From NCBI GenBank assembly GCA_964531205.1, contig CAZHGH010000006.1, positions 1 through 64,000 on the forward strand: a stretch of 64,000 bases of DNA, given 5' to 3'. The number at the start of each line of letters is the position of its first letter. Position 1 is the stretch's first letter. The translations under genes and the position numbers were made by a program. Under the pieces are notes generated by a model. It worked only from the letters and a program-made list of their open reading frames with translations. It was not told the origin of the DNA and did no database searches. This document shows, piece by piece, positions 8,069 through 15,920 of the stretch. The DNA comes from JAICWY01 sp964531205. GTDB taxonomy: Bacteria; Vulcanimicrobiota; Vulcanimicrobiia; Vulcanimicrobiales; Vulcanimicrobiaceae.

Positions 8069-9655
8069 ATGGGCCGCGATGTAGCAGCCCTCGGTTACCT
8101 CGAGCTTCGCCAGGCCGTGAACTGGATCGCTTCGACTGCGCGGCAACCTGGGCGCGCGCTCGTGTACGCGCTGCTCATTTGTTACTTCATTTTCACCGCC
8201 GTCATACGAGCACGCGGCAACGTCGCGATGCCCGTGCAAATCTCGCCGGAACCATACGCAAGCATTCTGATGTTCGCGTACATTACGTTTCTGGGAATCG
8301 TTTGCTACGGGGCGGCGTCTGGAATCGCAGGCACGTTCTCTTCCGAAGCGGATGCGCGTTTTCTCACCGGCTCGCGGATCTCGGAGCGCATCGTTGTAGT
8401 TTGGCTGCAATTGCGGCGATCGAGTTCTGCGATGCTGCGCATGATCTTCACGCTGATTCTGTACGCCTTGATCGTTCCGGCCTCGGGTACGGTAGGCGGC
8501 ATCGGCAACGCAATCATCGGCGGGACCATTCTAACGACGGCAACCGCCATACCGATGCTAAAGCTTCGCGCGACGGTAGGTGCGCGTACGGCTCAAAGCT
8601 TTGCGGGAGCGATCGCCGCGATTGGCATTTTGCCGATGGTGATTCTGCTCTGCGGAACCTTTACGCCCTCGCTCGCGCAGTCGGCTGCAGGCATCGAGCA
8701 TTTCGGCATGGGGTATGCGTTCAATCAACTCCTGGCCGGCAATCCACTCGCTTTAACGGCATTGTACGCCGCAGCTCTCGCACTCGTTGCAGCGTCGTAC
8801 GCGCTCGGAACCGGATTATATCCGGAACTCTATGCGTCGTCGCTGCGCATGATCGCATTTCGCGAAAGGCAGCGCCGGGGCGGGGGCGCGGCATTCACGA
8901 TGGAGCACGCGTACGAAAGCGGAAAATCGCATCCGCTGCGCTTCGTCTTCGATCGCCTCAGCGGGCCTTGGACGATTGCGTGGAAAGAATGGATGGCATT
9001 TGTGCGCTCGCCCTCCATGCAGCGCATCTTCCTCCTTGGCGTACTTGCCTGCGGCGTTATCGGCGCCGTGATTGGAAATATCATCTGGCGTTCGACTCAT
9101 CCGCTTGAGACAACGATCTCACTGGCAACGAGCGCATCGACGATGCTCGTGATCTTCGTTGCGATGGGTTCGGCGATCGCGCTCGGAAGCGATCTGCGAA
9201 AGCCGCTCTGGTGGTTTGGCCCCGACCCGCTCTGGATGAGGCTCTTTGCGTGGATCGTCGGAACGTCGTGGAGACTTGGGGTATGCTTGGCTGTCGGGAT
9301 CATCGCTTGCGCGATCGCCGTTCACAATGAGCTCGTTGCATTCGTCGGAATTCCGGTTGCAATTGCCGCGGTGCTGTATTTGCGTGCAGTGGGTCTTACG
9401 CTCTACGCGATGTTTCCATCCTCCGTCGATCAACGCGGTCCGCTTGCGATGCTGCGTGCGTTGCTCACGTACGCATTTGCTGCGCCGCCGATGATCGTCG
9501 GCAGCATCGCCGGCGGCTTGCTGCGTTCGATCGAAGCCGCCGCAATTATCGGGATTTTGGCGAGCGTCGCGGAGACGTTTGCGCTCGTAGCGTTTGCGTC
9601 GTCCCGGATCGCGGGGCGCGGGGCAGCCGTCGCGCAAGCGGAGTTGTCGGGCTAA
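8069..9655 (+). CDS. ABC-2-like permease subunit (putative ABC exporter)
   Basis: A 528-residue, strongly hydrophobic protein with about ten or more membrane segments and a charged cytoplasmic stretch near residues 270-310. It is the likely membrane partner of the ATPase at 7354-8064, whose stop lies 4 bases before this ATG. The frame is also open from 8030, but that start would lie inside the ATPase gene; 8069 fits the operon spacing better. There are no conserved catalytic motifs, and assignment rests on hydrophobicity and gene order. Confidence 0.75.
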   Translation: MGRDVAALGYLELRQAVNWIASTARQPGRALVYALLICYFIFTAVIRARGNVAMPVQISPEPYASILMFAYITFLGIVCYGAASGIAGTFSSEADARFLTGSRISERIVVVWLQLRRSSSAMLRMIFTLILYALIVPASGTVGGIGNAIIGGTILTTATAIPMLKLRATVGARTAQSFAGAIAAIGILPMVILLCGTFTPSLAQSAAGIEHFGMGYAFNQLLAGNPLALTALYAAALALVAASYALGTGLYPELYASSLRMIAFRERQRRGGGAAFTMEHAYESGKSHPLRFVFDRLSGPWTIAWKEWMAFVRSPSMQRIFLLGVLACGVIGAVIGNIIWRSTHPLETTISLATSASTMLVIFVAMGSAIALGSDLRKPLWWFGPDPLWMRLFAWIVGTSWRLGVCLAVGIIACAIAVHNELVAFVGIPVAIAAVLYLRAVGLTLYAMFPSSVDQRGPLAMLRALLTYAFAAPPMIVGSIAGGLLRSIEAAAIIGILASVAETFALVAFASSRIAGRGAAVAQAELSG

Positions 9656-10323
9656 GACACGCCTTCGGGAATTCGCATGATCTTCGGCTCCTCGGGAACG
9701 AGCAACTCCGGTCCCGTTGCAGCGCGAACTTCTTTCAGCGTAACGCCCGGAGCAAGTTCTCGCAAAACAAGTCCGTCGGGCGTGACGTCTATGGTTGCCA
9801 TGTCGGTGATGATGCGGTTGACGACGCCTTTGCCCGTATACGGCAGATCGCATTCCTTGACGATCTTGTGTGCGCCGCCTTTCGCGACGTGCTCCATCAT
9901 GACGATCAGATACTTGGCGCCGTGAACCAAATCCATCGCGCCGCCCATACCCTTGACCATCTTGCCGGGAATCATCCAGTTCGCGAGATCGCCTTTTTCG
10001 GAAACTTGCATCGCGCCGAGCACCGCTAAATCGATGTGCCCGCCGCGAATCATTCCGAACGAAAGCGATGAATCGAAGAACGCCGCGCCGGGAAGAACCG
10101 TCACGGTTTCTTTGCCCGCGTTGATCAAATCCGGATTTTCTTCACCCTCGTACGGATACGGGCCCATTCCAAGAATGCCGTTCTCGCTTTGCAGTACGAC
10201 TGTTACGCCTGGCCTTACGTAGTTCGGCACGAGCGTCGGCAAGCCGATGCCGAGATTGATGTATTCGCCGTCACGCAGTTCTTGCGCGACGCGGGCCGCC
10301 AACTGCGTTCTCGTAAGCGGCAT
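9652..10323 (-). CDS. scoB: 3-oxoacid CoA-transferase subunit B
   Basis: Beta subunit of a succinyl-CoA:3-ketoacid (or related) CoA-transferase, which moves CoA between carboxylic acids in the cytoplasm. The 223 residues carry the active-site motif SENGILG with the catalytic Glu at about 47 and the family block GGHIDLAVLGAMQV. The ATG at 10323 shares one base with the scoA stop (TAATG), showing translational coupling. Neighbouring acyl-CoA dehydrogenase suggests use in fatty- or branched-acid breakdown. The stop overlaps the end of the convergent permease gene by 4 bases. Confidence 0.95.
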   Translation of the reverse strand: MPLTRTQLAARVAQELRDGEYINLGIGLPTLVPNYVRPGVTVVLQSENGILGMGPYPYEGEENPDLINAGKETVTVLPGAAFFDSSLSFGMIRGGHIDLAVLGAMQVSEKGDLANWMIPGKMVKGMGGAMDLVHGAKYLIVMMEHVAKGGAHKIVKECDLPYTGKGVVNRIITDMATIDVTPDGLVLRELAPGVTLKEVRAATGPELLVPEEPKIMRIPEGVS

Positions 10324-11081
10324 TATTTCGCCTCCCGTTTCCGAGTGGTGACGCGCTCGATTCGTTTGCCGCCCGGTCCGACTTTCACGACGCGCTGCAC
10401 GAAGATGCCGGGAAGATGCACTTGTTCGGGATCGATTTCACCGGGTTCGACCAGCTCCTCGACTTCCGCAATGGTAATCTTTCCCGCCATCGCGCAGAGC
10501 GGATTAAAGTTGCGCGTCGCCTTGTGAAAGATCAAGTTGCCGTGACGGTCGCCGATACTCGCGCGCACCAGCGCGTAATCGCAAACGATGCCTTCTTCGA
10601 GAACGTACTCGCGGCCATTGAAGACGCGCGTTTCTTTCTTCGGCGATGCTACCGCGACGCCGCCGTCCGGCGTGTGTTTCCATGGCAGGCCGCCTTCAGC
10701 AACCTGCGTGCCGACGCCGGCCGGCGTATAAAACGCAGGAATGCCGCAACCGCCGGCACGTAACCGCTCGGCCAGCGTTCCCTGCGGCACCAACTCCACT
10801 TCCAATTCGCCCTGCAAATACTGGCGTTCGAATTCGCGATTCTCACCCACATACGAACCGGTCGTGCGTCGAATACGTTTTGCATCGAGCAAAACGCCGA
10901 GGCCCCAACCGTCAACGCCGCAGTTGTTCGAAACCGTCACGAGATCCGTCGCACCTTGCTCCAGCAATGCCTGAATCAAGTTGTGCGGGATGCCGTTGAG
11001 CCCGAAACCGCCCACGGCGATGGATGCGCCGCTTGGAATGTCCTTGACCGCCTCGGCGCACGAAGAGACGACTTTGTCCAT
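10323..11081 (-). CDS. scoA: 3-oxoacid CoA-transferase subunit A
   Basis: Alpha subunit of the same CoA-transferase, 252 residues. It has the glycine-rich CoA-binding loop VGGFGLNGIPHNLI (about 23-36) and the pattern FYTPAGVGTQVAEGG. It is first in the scoAB pair and divergent from an acyl-CoA dehydrogenase 90 bases away, across a small perfect hairpin. Exact acid substrate (acetoacetate, adipate, branched acids) is not decided by the sequence. Confidence 0.95.
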   Translation of the reverse strand: MDKVVSSCAEAVKDIPSGASIAVGGFGLNGIPHNLIQALLEQGATDLVTVSNNCGVDGWGLGVLLDAKRIRRTTGSYVGENREFERQYLQGELEVELVPQGTLAERLRAGGCGIPAFYTPAGVGTQVAEGGLPWKHTPDGGVAVASPKKETRVFNGREYVLEEGIVCDYALVRASIGDRHGNLIFHKATRNFNPLCAMAGKITIAEVEELVEPGEIDPEQVHLPGIFVQRVVKVGPGGKRIERVTTRKREAK

Positions 11082-11100
11082 ACGAGGCCACTATGCGATA

Positions 11101-11120
11101 GCGGGACCCGAGGGTCCCGC
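11101..11120. promoter_or_regulatory. Perfect 9-bp hairpin in the scoA-acd divergent region
   Basis: GCGGGACCC (11101-11109) pairs exactly with GGGTCCCGC (11112-11120) around GA. It stands 20 bases upstream of scoA and about 50 upstream of the acyl-CoA dehydrogenase. It could be an operator (the arms form an interrupted palindrome) or a leader hairpin; there is no T-tract on either strand. Confidence 0.4.
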
Positions 11121-11171
11121 CCCGCGAAGTTTTGCCGTCCGCAAAATACATCCACAGGAGCACCCGAACCA

Positions 11172-12347
11172 ATGGCAGTTGCCACGCCGCACCACGCGTC
11201 CTCCGACGAAGAGGCGATGATCCTCGATGTCGTTCGAGAGCTGGTTGCGGAAAAAGTCGCACCACGCGCCGCCGAGATCGACGAGCGCGGCGAGTATCCG
11301 CAAGACATTCGCAAACTCTTTGCCGAGAACGACCTGCTCGGCATTCCGATTCCGGCCGAATACGGCGGCCTCGGCGGCACGTTCCTGACGTACGTGAAAG
11401 TCGTCGAGGAAATCGCGAAAGCATGCGCCTCCAGTTCGCTCATCGTCGCCGTACAAGAGTTGGGGATGCTGCCGATTCTCATTGGCGGCAGCGAAGAGCA
11501 AAAGAAAAAGTATCTGCCTAAGCTCGCGTCCGGTGAATGGATCGCCGCATACGCGCTTACCGAGGCCGGCAGCGGATCCGATGCGGCGGGGTCGATGCGC
11601 GCGCGCGCGGAGAAACGCGGCGACAAATACGTGCTCAACGGTCAGAAAATTTGGATTACGAACGGCAGCGTTGCGGATGTCGTCTGCGTTTTCGCCGTAA
11701 CGGATCCCGAAAAAGGCCCGAACGGCATTAGCGCGTTCATCGTTGAGAAAACGTTTCCCGGCTTTAAAGTCGGCAAGCTGGAAAAGAAAATGGGCATCCG
11801 CGGATCCCCAACGGTCGAGCTGATCTTCGATAATTGCGAAGTTCCGGCTGAAAATCTCATTGGCCCCGAAGGCGACGGCTTCAAGATCGCGATGAAGGTG
11901 CTCGATAAATCGCGTCCTGGTATTGCTGCGCAAGCGCTAGGCATTGCGAGCGGCGCGCTGGACTACGCCGCGAACTACGCAAAGGAACGCATCGCATTCG
12001 GCAAACCCATCGGACAGCAACAAGGCGTCGGCTTTATGCTGGCCGACATGAAGACGGAAGTGGAAGCCGCGCGCTTGTTGCTCTACGAAGCTGCTCGCAA
12101 ATGCGATGAAAGCGCGGAAGACGTAACGCTTTGGGCGGCTATGGCCAAACTCAAATGCGGCGATACGGCAATGAGTGTCACGACCGACGCTGTTCAGGTG
12201 CTCGGCGGCTTCGGATATTCGGTTGAGTACCCGGTTGAGCGTATGATGCGTGACGCGAAGATCACGCAGATTTACGAAGGTACGCAGCAAATCCAGCGTC
12301 TGGTCATCTCTCGCGCCCTGGTTGGGAAATGGAAAGCACCTAAGTAG
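11172..12347 (+). CDS. Acyl-CoA dehydrogenase (short-chain/butyryl type)
   Basis: FAD enzyme that introduces the alpha-beta double bond of acyl-CoA thioesters, passing electrons to ETF. It has 391 residues with the family blocks AYALTEAGSGSDAAG (about 127-141) and the C-terminal IYEGTQQIQ, whose Glu is the expected catalytic base. The frame is open further upstream, but ATG 11172 is preceded by AGGAG at 12 bases and gives the usual N-terminus. It lies opposite scoAB and so probably belongs to the same acyl-CoA pathway. Chain-length preference is not certain. Confidence 0.94.
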   Translation: MAVATPHHASSDEEAMILDVVRELVAEKVAPRAAEIDERGEYPQDIRKLFAENDLLGIPIPAEYGGLGGTFLTYVKVVEEIAKACASSSLIVAVQELGMLPILIGGSEEQKKKYLPKLASGEWIAAYALTEAGSGSDAAGSMRARAEKRGDKYVLNGQKIWITNGSVADVVCVFAVTDPEKGPNGISAFIVEKTFPGFKVGKLEKKMGIRGSPTVELIFDNCEVPAENLIGPEGDGFKIAMKVLDKSRPGIAAQALGIASGALDYAANYAKERIAFGKPIGQQQGVGFMLADMKTEVEAARLLLYEAARKCDESAEDVTLWAAMAKLKCGDTAMSVTTDAVQVLGGFGYSVEYPVERMMRDAKITQIYEGTQQIQRLVISRALVGKWKAPK

Positions 12348-12396
12348 GCCTGGCAAGCGAAGGGGCAGGCGAAGCAACCGCGGAACTCAACGGTGC

Positions 12397-12441
12397 CTTG
12401 GAGCGTTATCGCTCCAGGTCCCGTTCGCTTATGGGAACGGG
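12397..12441 (+). promoter_or_regulatory. Tandem hairpins in the leader of the histone-like gene
   Basis: TGGAGCG-TTAT-CGCTCCA (12399-12416, extendable by two pairs) is followed at once by CCCGTTC ... GAACGGG (12420-12426 with 12435-12441). They lie between the acyl-CoA dehydrogenase stop and the strong GGGGAGGG ribosome binding site at about 12458. They could end the upstream transcript or shape the leader of the next gene. No T-tract follows. Confidence 0.45.
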
Positions 12442-12472
12442 TCCTAAGTTGCTATGAGGGGAGGGAAAATAC

Positions 12473-12856
12473 ATGAAGAAGCTCATCGCATCGATGATCG
12501 CATCGGCGTTTCTTTTGAGCGGTACCGCTATGGCTGCAACGACGGCTAAGACGGCTCCGGCTGCAAAGACGACGACGAAGACGACGGCTAAGGCGACGAA
12601 GGCTGCTGTGAAACCGGCTGCCAAGTCGACCAAGAAAGCCGCCACGAAGATCAAAAAGACGGCTGACAAGGTGACGAAGTCCACCGCGAAGTCGAAGTCG
12701 ACGAAGGCTACCGCCAAATCGACGAAGGCTGCGAAGACCGCCAAAGCCGCCAAGAAGATCAAAAAGATGGCCGACAAGGTAAAGGCTGCTGCAAAGAAGC
12801 CGGCCGCCAAGACCGCCAAGGCCAAGAAGACCGCTAAGACCACGAAGAAAAAGTAA
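12473..12856 (+). CDS. Exported Lys/Ala/Thr-rich histone H1-like protein
   Basis: A 127-residue protein with a clean Sec signal peptide (MKKLIASMIASAFLLSGTAMA, cut after residue 21) and then an almost pure Lys-Ala-Thr-Ser sequence resembling the tail of histone H1 or AlgP/HU tails; about 39 residues of the whole are Lys. The unit KIKKxADKV occurs twice, encoded by near-identical 26-base stretches (12647-12672 and 12755-12780). Low-complexity Lys-rich proteins usually bind DNA or other polyanions. The signal peptide places this one outside the cytoplasm, so binding to cell-surface polymer, teichoic-like material or extracellular DNA is more likely. A very strong GGGGAGGG precedes the ATG. The gene ends just before a terminator and the assembly gap. 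Confidence 0.85.
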   Translation: MKKLIASMIASAFLLSGTAMAATTAKTAPAAKTTTKTTAKATKAAVKPAAKSTKKAATKIKKTADKVTKSTAKSKSTKATAKSTKAAKTAKAAKKIKKMADKVKAAAKKPAAKTAKAKKTAKTTKKK

Positions 12857-12858
12857 TC

Positions 12859-12913
12859 TAAAACCCGTCTTTATTCATATTAAAAGCGCGGCTTATCACC
12901 GCGCTTTTTTCTT
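12859..12913 (+). repeat. 55-bp exact duplication flanking the N gap, left copy
   Basis: These 55 bases (ending with the terminator) recur without change at 13014-13068, immediately right of the 100-N gap. A length of 55 equals a standard assembly k-mer, so the two copies are probably the same locus counted twice. Confidence 0.9.
12882..12913 (+). terminator. Rho-independent terminator after the histone-like gene
   Basis: AAAAGCGCGG (12882-12891) pairs with CCGCGCTTTT (12899-12908), loop CTTATCA, and the T-run continues to 12910. The arms are self-complementary with A and T tails on both sides, so it could work in both directions. Confidence 0.85.
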
Positions 12914-13013
12914 NNNNNNNNNNNNNNNNNNNNNNNNNNNNNNNNNNNNNNNNNNNNNNNNNNNNNNNNNNNNNNNNNNNNNNNNNNNNNNNNNNNNNNN
13001 NNNNNNNNNNNNN
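12914..13013. other. Assembly gap of exactly 100 N
   Basis: One hundred undetermined bases, the usual placeholder for a gap of unknown size. Nothing can be said about content. The duplicated flanks suggest that the true gap may be zero or negative. Confidence 0.98.
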
Positions 13014-13068
13014 TAAAACCCGTCTTTATTCATATTAAAAGCGCGGCTTATCACCGCGCTTTTTTCTT
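13014..13068 (+). repeat. 55-bp exact duplication flanking the N gap, right copy
   Basis: Identical to 12859-12913, including the terminator hairpin (13037-13063). If the gap is an artefact, this copy and its terminator do not exist as a second element. If the gap is real, it could be a true second terminator or a repeat that broke the assembly. Confidence 0.9.
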
Positions 13069-13083
13069 TTTAACCGGCGTATC

Positions 13084-13132
13084 CGCGCTGCGCGCTCCAC
13101 GCCCCCCGCACGCGAGGCGCGCGGGGTCCCCC
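13084..13132 (-). repeat. GC-rich intergenic repeat, divergent inverted copy 3
   Basis: On the minus strand it reads GGGGGACCCC, a longer stem-loop ending in GCGGGG, then GGCGTGGAG and CGCAGCGC, matching the layout of the copies at 2661 and 4328. Here it sits 12 bases downstream of a minus-strand gene rather than before a start codon. The similarity is looser, so membership is less certain. Confidence 0.4.
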
Positions 13133-13144
13133 GGCCTTCGGCCC

Positions 13145-14281
13145 TCACGCACCACGCAAAAACCGCTGCAACGATAAAAAGCCAATGTCATGCGTTGTCG
13201 CATGATCCAATGCGAGGCCGGCGCCGATTTCGCCCATCACACTCGCGAACTTGAAGCCATGACCCGAAAAGCCGCCAAGCAAAAAAACGTTTTCGTCTAC
13301 GGGATGGCGATCGACGATGAAGTGCCGGTCCGGCGTGAGCGCGTACATGCAGGCCTTTCCCTCGCGGTAAATTCCCGCGGCACCCGGCATCCAGCCGTTC
13401 AACGCCTTCGCGACCGGCTCAACATCGCGTTTCCCATCGACATCACGGCGCAGCGCATCGGGATCGGTCAACTCGCCGTAGCCGTGGAACGCCGCCTTTA
13501 CGCCGTTTCCGAAATCCGGAAAGCCGTAGAGCGGCGCGGGCAATCCATCCCGCTCTAATAAAAACGATGGAAACGATCCGGCATCGTAGGCATGTGTTTC
13601 CGGTGTGAACCAGACTTGCACGTTGCGTTGAACGTCGAAGCGAATGCCGAACGAGCGAAACTCATTATCAAGCCAGGGGCCCATGGTCAAGACGAGCGTT
13701 TTTGCCCGAGCTTGCGTCCCGTCCGCTAAACCGACCGTTACGATATCGCCGCCGGTGCTCCAGCAGGTCACCGCAGCTTCAAAACGCATGTCCGCGCCGC
13801 ATTTTCGCGCGACGTCCAAATGCGCGCGTATGGCACGCTCCGGAAAGACAACGCCCGCTTCCCGTTCGAATACGCCTACTTCGTCCGGCAGAACGTTGAG
13901 TGTTGGAAAACGCGCGCGAATGTCGGCGGCTGTAAGATGTTCGACGGGCAATTGCCACTGCTCCGCGGTACGCGCAGAGCCTGTCACGATTTCGTTATCC
14001 GGCATTCCAACCATCAAGAGACCCGTAATGCGCAGCAACTCTTCGGCGCTGCGGTGCTCGAGATCGCGCCAAAGTTCGTACGCCCGCAACAGCAATGGAA
14101 CGTAGGCCGGATCCTCATAGTATGCCTGACGGATCATGCGCGTCTGTCCCGACGATGCGCCGCGATCGTGTACCGGGCCGTACTGCTCTATCCCCAGCAC
14201 GCGCGCGCCGCGCAGCGCGCAGCGCGCTAACACGGCACTGCCCATGCCGCCGAGGCCGGCGACGATCGCATCGTATATCAC
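13145..14281 (-). CDS. FAD-dependent amino-acid oxidase, monomeric sarcosine oxidase / N-methyltryptophan oxidase type
   Basis: Oxidises N-methyl or other amino acids to an imine and H2O2. The 378-residue protein begins with the FAD-binding motif GLGGMG (9-14). It contains GASSGQTRMIR (typical of MSOX/MTOX) and CMYALTPDRHFIVD, whose Cys is the usual covalent flavin attachment site. The start is GTG at 14281, one base after the stop of the peptide-binding lipoprotein gene. The ribosome binding site (TGGAG) lies in the end of that gene. A longer reading frame to 14443 overlaps the lipoprotein gene and adds unrelated sequence. Coupling to a peptide-binding protein suggests it acts on imported or periplasmic amino compounds, but no export signal is seen. 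Confidence 0.88.
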   Translation of the reverse strand: MIYDAIVAGLGGMGSAVLARCALRGARVLGIEQYGPVHDRGASSGQTRMIRQAYYEDPAYVPLLLRAYELWRDLEHRSAEELLRITGLLMVGMPDNEIVTGSARTAEQWQLPVEHLTAADIRARFPTLNVLPDEVGVFEREAGVVFPERAIRAHLDVARKCGADMRFEAAVTCWSTGGDIVTVGLADGTQARAKTLVLTMGPWLDNEFRSFGIRFDVQRNVQVWFTPETHAYDAGSFPSFLLERDGLPAPLYGFPDFGNGVKAAFHGYGELTDPDALRRDVDGKRDVEPVAKALNGWMPGAAGIYREGKACMYALTPDRHFIVDRHPVDENVFLLGGFSGHGFKFASVMGEIGAGLALDHATTHDIGFLSLQRFLRGA

Positions 14282-14282
14282 A

Positions 14283-15866
14283 TTAGACGCTCCACTCCCA
14301 AGCGTTCCACGATTCAACCACGGGATTCGGTGCAAAGCCTTTGAAGCGATCCGAGATCGCCTGCTGCTGGCGTTGCCACCAGAATGGAACGATTGGATTA
14401 TCCCGCACGACCAGGGCCTCAATGGCATGATAGGCAGCCGCACGCGTTGGCCGGTCGTAGTGCGTCAGCGCCTGTTTTTGCAAACGCTCCATCTCAGGGT
14501 TGCAATAACGCATGTCGTTATAGCCGTGCGGCGGCATGTTTGCACACGCAAACTGCGAGGAATTATCGGGATCGATGCCCGCGTACCACGGCCAAATCAT
14601 AATGTCAAAGTTACCGCCGTGAATAATGCCGCCCGCACCGGCCGGAGCATAGAGCAGATCGCCGGGATACGTTTTTACTTCGGCGTTGATTCCGACGGCA
14701 CGCAGCATCGCTTGCAATTGTACGGCGGCGCGTTTGTGCGTAACGTTCGAATTTTCCGTCACGATCATCAAATTCAGCGGGGCCGTTACGCCGGCTTGTT
14801 TTAAAAGCGCTCGCGCCTTTGCCGGATCGTACGGGTAAGGCTTAAGCCTCGAATCGGAAGCCCACATCCAATCCGGCAGATCACCGGTCGCGATCTTCTC
14901 TTGCTCGTACGTGAGCGTGCGCACCAACTGCGGTTTGTTCACGGCATACGCAATGGCCAAGCGCACGCGCGAATCGTTCAGCGGCTTACGTTGCAGATTA
15001 AAACCCATACCCTCGTAACCGTTCATGCTATTCCATACTAAATGAACCCCAGGTATGGACTTCAACTCGGGATAGGTAGCGACAGAGGCTTGGTACATAT
15101 AGTCGACGGCGTGCGTACGCAGCAAATTCACGGTCGTATTTTCGTCCGCAACCACGCGGATTTCAATACGCTGCAACCGCGGTTTGCCCATGAAAAAGTT
15201 CGGATTGGCAGACATTACGATGCGATCGCCGTGCAGCCACCGCTCGAACCGGAACGGACCGTCAGTTACAGTCGGATCGCCGTTGAACGGGATTTGATTG
15301 ATGTTCGGATATTTCGCGAGCACGTGCGCGGGTACGATGCTGTAAGGCTGATCGCTCTCCGCAAAAAATGTGTTGACGAATGGCGCGAACGGCTGTTTCA
15401 AATGCACGACCGCCGTGTACGGGTCCGGCGTATCGATGCGAAGGACGTCGTCGTATCCGTGCCGCGACACGGCGTTGTTGGCCGGATTCATGATGGCTTG
15501 CCATGAGAACTGCACGTCGCGGCTGCTCACCGGCGTGCCATCGCTCCATCGCGCGTTCTTGCGCAAATGATACGTGATCGTCAGACCATCTTGCGAGACA
15601 CCGCCGTTTTCACGTGCCGGAACGGCCGAAGCCAACATTGGTACCGGCTCTCCGTGCGTATCGGCCGAGAGCAGCGGCTCGAACATGAAGCGCTGAATGA
15701 ATCCATCGACCGTGCTTGAGGAAAGAAGCGGGTTGAGCGTCTTCGCGTCTTGCCGCACGGCAATGCGAAGTTCGCTCGCAGGCCCCGGCTGCGTCGCCGT
15801 GCCGCCGCTGCATGCTGCGAGCAATATCATTGCCGCCGCAGCGGCATATTTGAACGTATGCGCCAT
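14283..15866 (-). CDS. Peptide-binding lipoprotein of an ABC importer (SBP_bac_5 family)
   Basis: Extracytoplasmic solute-binding protein for oligopeptides or similar ligands, 527 residues. From the ATG at 15866 the N-terminus is a lipoprotein signal with lipobox LLAAC. The family blocks YHLRKNARWSDGTPVSSRDV (about 119-138) and DGPFRFERW are clear. Its C-terminus WNAWEWSV resembles YNLWEWDI of the paralogue at 48895-50526. No permease or ATPase of the Opp/Dpp type lies nearby, so it must use one encoded elsewhere. Longer starts at 15918 or 15962 would spoil the signal. It is divergent from the dipeptidase gene 54 bases away. Confidence 0.92.
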   Translation of the reverse strand: MAHTFKYAAAAAMILLAACSGGTATQPGPASELRIAVRQDAKTLNPLLSSSTVDGFIQRFMFEPLLSADTHGEPVPMLASAVPARENGGVSQDGLTITYHLRKNARWSDGTPVSSRDVQFSWQAIMNPANNAVSRHGYDDVLRIDTPDPYTAVVHLKQPFAPFVNTFFAESDQPYSIVPAHVLAKYPNINQIPFNGDPTVTDGPFRFERWLHGDRIVMSANPNFFMGKPRLQRIEIRVVADENTTVNLLRTHAVDYMYQASVATYPELKSIPGVHLVWNSMNGYEGMGFNLQRKPLNDSRVRLAIAYAVNKPQLVRTLTYEQEKIATGDLPDWMWASDSRLKPYPYDPAKARALLKQAGVTAPLNLMIVTENSNVTHKRAAVQLQAMLRAVGINAEVKTYPGDLLYAPAGAGGIIHGGNFDIMIWPWYAGIDPDNSSQFACANMPPHGYNDMRYCNPEMERLQKQALTHYDRPTRAAAYHAIEALVVRDNPIVPFWWQRQQQAISDRFKGFAPNPVVESWNAWEWSV

Positions 15867-15879
15867 GTGCTGTGCGGTT

Positions 15880-15895
15880 CGCCGCCAGGGCGGCG
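15880..15895. promoter_or_regulatory. Short perfect palindrome between lipoprotein and dipeptidase genes
   Basis: CGCCGCC-AG-GGCGGCG, seven base pairs, in the 54-base divergent gap. The core CGCCAGGGCGG also occurs at 24988-25001. It could be an operator shared by the two divergent genes; this is only suggested by position and symmetry. Confidence 0.3.
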
Positions 15896-15920
15896 CTTCG
15901 CTTCCGGGAAAAGACTGCAT

